From the NCBI RefSeq assembly GCF_030403435.1, contig NZ_JAUEPH010000006.1:62001-126000 (forward strand): a stretch of 64,000 bases of DNA, written 5' to 3'. The notes under the pieces were generated by a model. It made no database searches, had not been told where the DNA came from, and worked only from the letters and a program-made list of their open reading frames with translations. Within the stretch, counting starts at the first letter, position 1, and the number at the start of each line of letters is the position of its first letter. This document shows, in pieces, positions 61,937 through 64,000 of the stretch. Source of the stretch: Algoriphagus sediminis. Its GTDB lineage: Bacteria; Bacteroidota; Bacteroidia; Cytophagales; Cyclobacteriaceae. Position numbers and translations under genes: made by a program.

Positions 61937-63400
61937 ATGAAGGTTTTGAAAGACATATTATATCGTGTTTCGCTTCAGTCCACTGTTGGTAATATGGAGA
62001 ATGGATTGGTGGATATAGCTTTCGATAGCCGTAAGGTTCGGAAAGGGTCTGCCTTTGTGGCCATTCCTGGGACACAGGTCGATGGGCATGATTTCATAGC
62101 CAAAGCTATTGAGAAGGGAGCTGGAATCATTGTTTGTGAGACTCTGCCTAAAGATATTAAGGAAGGGGTTACCTACGTTCAGGTACAAAGTTCATCCAAG
62201 GCCCTGGGCATTATGGCTGCTAATTTCTACGGTAATCCTTCAAAGCAAATGAAGGTAGTAGCAGTTACTGGGACCAATGGAAAAACCACTACGGTAACGC
62301 TTCTTCATCAGCTATTTCAGGATATGGGATACACCAGTGGATTGCTTTCCACTGTTGAAAATAAAATTAATGAAGAGGTAATTCCGAGCACACATACTAC
62401 TCCTGACTCTCTTAGCGTGCAGCGCTTGCTGGCACAGATGCTCGAGGCCGGTTGTACACATTGTTTTATGGAGGCCAGCTCTCATGCCATAGTTCAGGAA
62501 AGAATTGCGGGGTTGAATTTAACAGGTGCGGTTTTCACCAATATTTCCCACGACCATCTTGATTATCATAAGACTTTTGAAGAATACATCAAGGCGAAGA
62601 AAAAACTCTTCGATGAACTTTCTAAGGATGCTTTTGCCTTGGTCAATATTGACGATAAGAGAGGAAAGGTCATGGTTCAAAATACCAAAGCGACCATCCA
62701 GTATTTCGGGCTGAAAACTGCAGCAGATTTTAAGGCTAAAATCCTTTCCAATACGCTGGAAGGACTCGAATTAGACATAAACGGAAAGCTAATCTGGTTC
62801 CGGATGATTGGAGCCTTTAATGCCTATAACATTATGGCGGTTCTCGGAACTGCACTGTTGCTTGGGGAAGATGAAGAGGAAGTTTTAAAATCTCTTTCAG
62901 GAATCAAAGGAGCCAGAGGTAGATTCGACAGGATTTCAATTGCCGGGATCACCGCAATAGTGGACTATGCCCATACGCCTGATGCATTGGAGAATGTCCT
63001 AAAGACTATAAACGAGGTACGCACCGGAGGCGAGCAACTTACCACCATTGTCGGTTGTGGGGGTGATCGAGATAAAACCAAAAGACCTGTAATGGCTAAA
63101 ATTGCTGTTACCGAAAGTGACAAGGCCATTTTGACTTCTGATAATCCTAGAACAGAAAATCCGCAGGAAATTCTGAAGGACATGGAGGAAGGAGTAGGTC
63201 CAAGTGATTTAAGAAAGACTTTGACCATTGTAGACAGGAGGGAAGCTATAAAAACGGCCTGCATGCTTTCCAAGAAGGGAGATATTATTCTCATCGCTGG
63301 CAAAGGCCATGAGACATACCAGGAGATTAATGGAGTGAAACACCATTTCGATGATGCGGAAGTAGTGACGGAATTTTTAACTCAACTGAATCAAAACTAA
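61937..63400 (+). CDS. murE: UDP-MurNAc-tripeptide synthetase MurE
   Basis: The 487-residue ligase has an ATP-binding GTNGKTTTVTLLH, the FTNISHDHLDYHKT segment and the DNPR motif in TSDNPRTENPQEI. DNPR marks enzymes that add meso-diaminopimelate, as expected for a Gram-negative cell wall. It acts in the cytoplasm on UDP-MurNAc-L-Ala-D-Glu. It starts directly after ftsI and its stop codon TAA shares its last base with the mraY start. Confidence 0.96.
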   Translation: MKVLKDILYRVSLQSTVGNMENGLVDIAFDSRKVRKGSAFVAIPGTQVDGHDFIAKAIEKGAGIIVCETLPKDIKEGVTYVQVQSSSKALGIMAANFYGNPSKQMKVVAVTGTNGKTTTVTLLHQLFQDMGYTSGLLSTVENKINEEVIPSTHTTPDSLSVQRLLAQMLEAGCTHCFMEASSHAIVQERIAGLNLTGAVFTNISHDHLDYHKTFEEYIKAKKKLFDELSKDAFALVNIDDKRGKVMVQNTKATIQYFGLKTAADFKAKILSNTLEGLELDINGKLIWFRMIGAFNAYNIMAVLGTALLLGEDEEEVLKSLSGIKGARGRFDRISIAGITAIVDYAHTPDALENVLKTINEVRTGGEQLTTIVGCGGDRDKTKRPVMAKIAVTESDKAILTSDNPRTENPQEILKDMEEGVGPSDLRKTLTIVDRREAIKTACMLSKKGDIILIAGKGHETYQEINGVKHHFDDAEVVTEFLTQLNQN

Positions 63401-64000
63401 TGCTCTATCCACTATTCAATTATCTAGATCAAGTATTAGACGTTCCTGGAGCAGGAGTTTTTCAATATATCTCATTCCGTGCGGGGATGGCAGCGGTTTT
63501 ATCTCTGATTGTGACCATCACTTTTGGTGATAAGATGATTACTTGGATTCGAAATCGTCAGATTGGTGAGACGGTAAGGGATTTGGGCCTTGAAGGCCAA
63601 AACCAAAAGAAGGGAACTCCAACCATGGGCGGATTGATGATTATGGCCGCCATCCTGATTCCTACTCTTTTGTTTGCAGATCTACAAAATATATATGTTC
63701 AACTTCTGCTGATTACAACGGTTTGGTTGGGTGGAATTGGCTTTGTGGATGATTACATCAAAGTATTTCGAAAGAATAAAGAAGGCCTAAAAGGCAGATT
63801 TAAGATAGTAGGACAGATTGGGATTGGGATCATTGTGGGAGCTACTCTATTCTTTCATGAAGATGTGGTGGTGAGGGATTTCCAAACACCGGTTTCGATC
63901 GAGCAGGGAGTAGTAGAAACCCCAGCTTATCAGGATGTGAAAACAGCAAAGACCACCATTCCATTTGTGAAGAATAATGAGCTTAACTACGAAAATCTGC
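63400..64000 (+). CDS. mraY: Phospho-MurNAc-pentapeptide translocase MraY, cut off by window edge
   Basis: The ATG at 63400 is shared with the murE stop in TAATG. The 200 residues read here have an N-terminal helix, KKGTPTMGGLMIMAAI and GGIGFVDDYIKVFRKNKEGL, the latter with the catalytic DD pair. MraY makes lipid I on the inner face of the membrane. Near residue 160 an insertion (HEDVVVRDFQTPVSIEQG) follows, typical of Bacteroidota MraY. The C-terminal half lies beyond the window. Confidence 0.95.
   Translation, partial: MLYPLFNYLDQVLDVPGAGVFQYISFRAGMAAVLSLIVTITFGDKMITWIRNRQIGETVRDLGLEGQNQKKGTPTMGGLMIMAAILIPTLLFADLQNIYVQLLLITTVWLGGIGFVDDYIKVFRKNKEGLKGRFKIVGQIGIGIIVGATLFFHEDVVVRDFQTPVSIEQGVVETPAYQDVKTAKTTIPFVKNNELNYENL

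Overview
The window looks like a chromosomal piece of a Bacteroidota bacterium, most likely of the Cytophagales (Cyclobacteriaceae/Algoriphagus-like). The grounds are a promoter element of the TAnnTTTG type at several genes, many lipoproteins with short L-x-x-C lipoboxes, an ECF sigma/FecR/STN cassette, BlaI with an M56 peptidase, a DUF4221-like lipoprotein, YpdA, and a division/wall cluster of the order mraZ-rsmH-ftsL-ftsI(PASTA)-murE-mraY. The genus is inference. No tRNA, rRNA, CRISPR array, insertion sequence or prophage was recognised.

Layout. 0-5.2 kb: a truncated esterase, two tandem paralogous lipoproteins, a nucleoside-hydrolase-like secreted protein and a LemA/DUF2207 pair. 5.2-12.4 kb: a molybdenum-cofactor region. 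xdhC-mocA are on + and face a minus-strand operon moeA-modE(HTH only)-TSUP transporter-moaD-moeB/rhodanese-moaE-moaC-moaA. A near-perfect ModE-type palindrome lies directly upstream of moeA. 12.4-20.4 kb: a complete 4-hydroxyproline degradation set (epimerase, D-hydroxyproline oxidase, pyrroline-hydroxycarboxylate deaminase, ketoglutarate-semialdehyde dehydrogenase, outer-membrane barrel) with a divergent AraC regulator and two extra genes in the run. 20.4-25.6 kb: an ECF sigma/FecR system driving an STN-domain protein, a second surface protein built of the same 16-residue repeats, and a GIN-domain lipoprotein. 25.7-33.5 kb: M20 peptidase, RDD protein, M15-like protein, and an ABC exporter whose permease is fused to an M1 peptidase.

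33.6-41.8 kb: a VOC lipoprotein; an AT-rich island of four small genes, one with two membrane segments and a prokaryotic-YEATS-like domain; a DUF885 peptidase; a ChaN-like protein; a lipoprotein that seems to start at ATA; and a second sigma/anti-sigma operon with a Spy-like protein carrying a TonB-plug-like tail. 41.8-46.3 kb: glycerol use (glpD-glpK-glpF) and a SixA-like phosphatase. 46.3-53.9 kb: RluA-type pseudouridine synthase, DUF4221-like lipoprotein, YpdA with an NRDE protein, an old yellow enzyme, an amidase and an SDR. 54.0-57.8 kb: BlaI/M56 pair behind three palindromic operators, then an MFS exporter. 57.8-64.0 kb: intergenic region with MraZ boxes, then the mra cluster running off the right end.

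The best candidates for something new are the small-gene island at 34.9-36.8 kb, the sigma/FecR system whose STN domain is fused to a repeat surface protein instead of a TonB receptor, and the 18-residue helical repeat tail of the M56 protein. The best-supported regulatory finds are the ModE box, the triple BlaI operator interleaved with a Bacteroidota promoter, and the MraZ boxes with a distant inverted copy.
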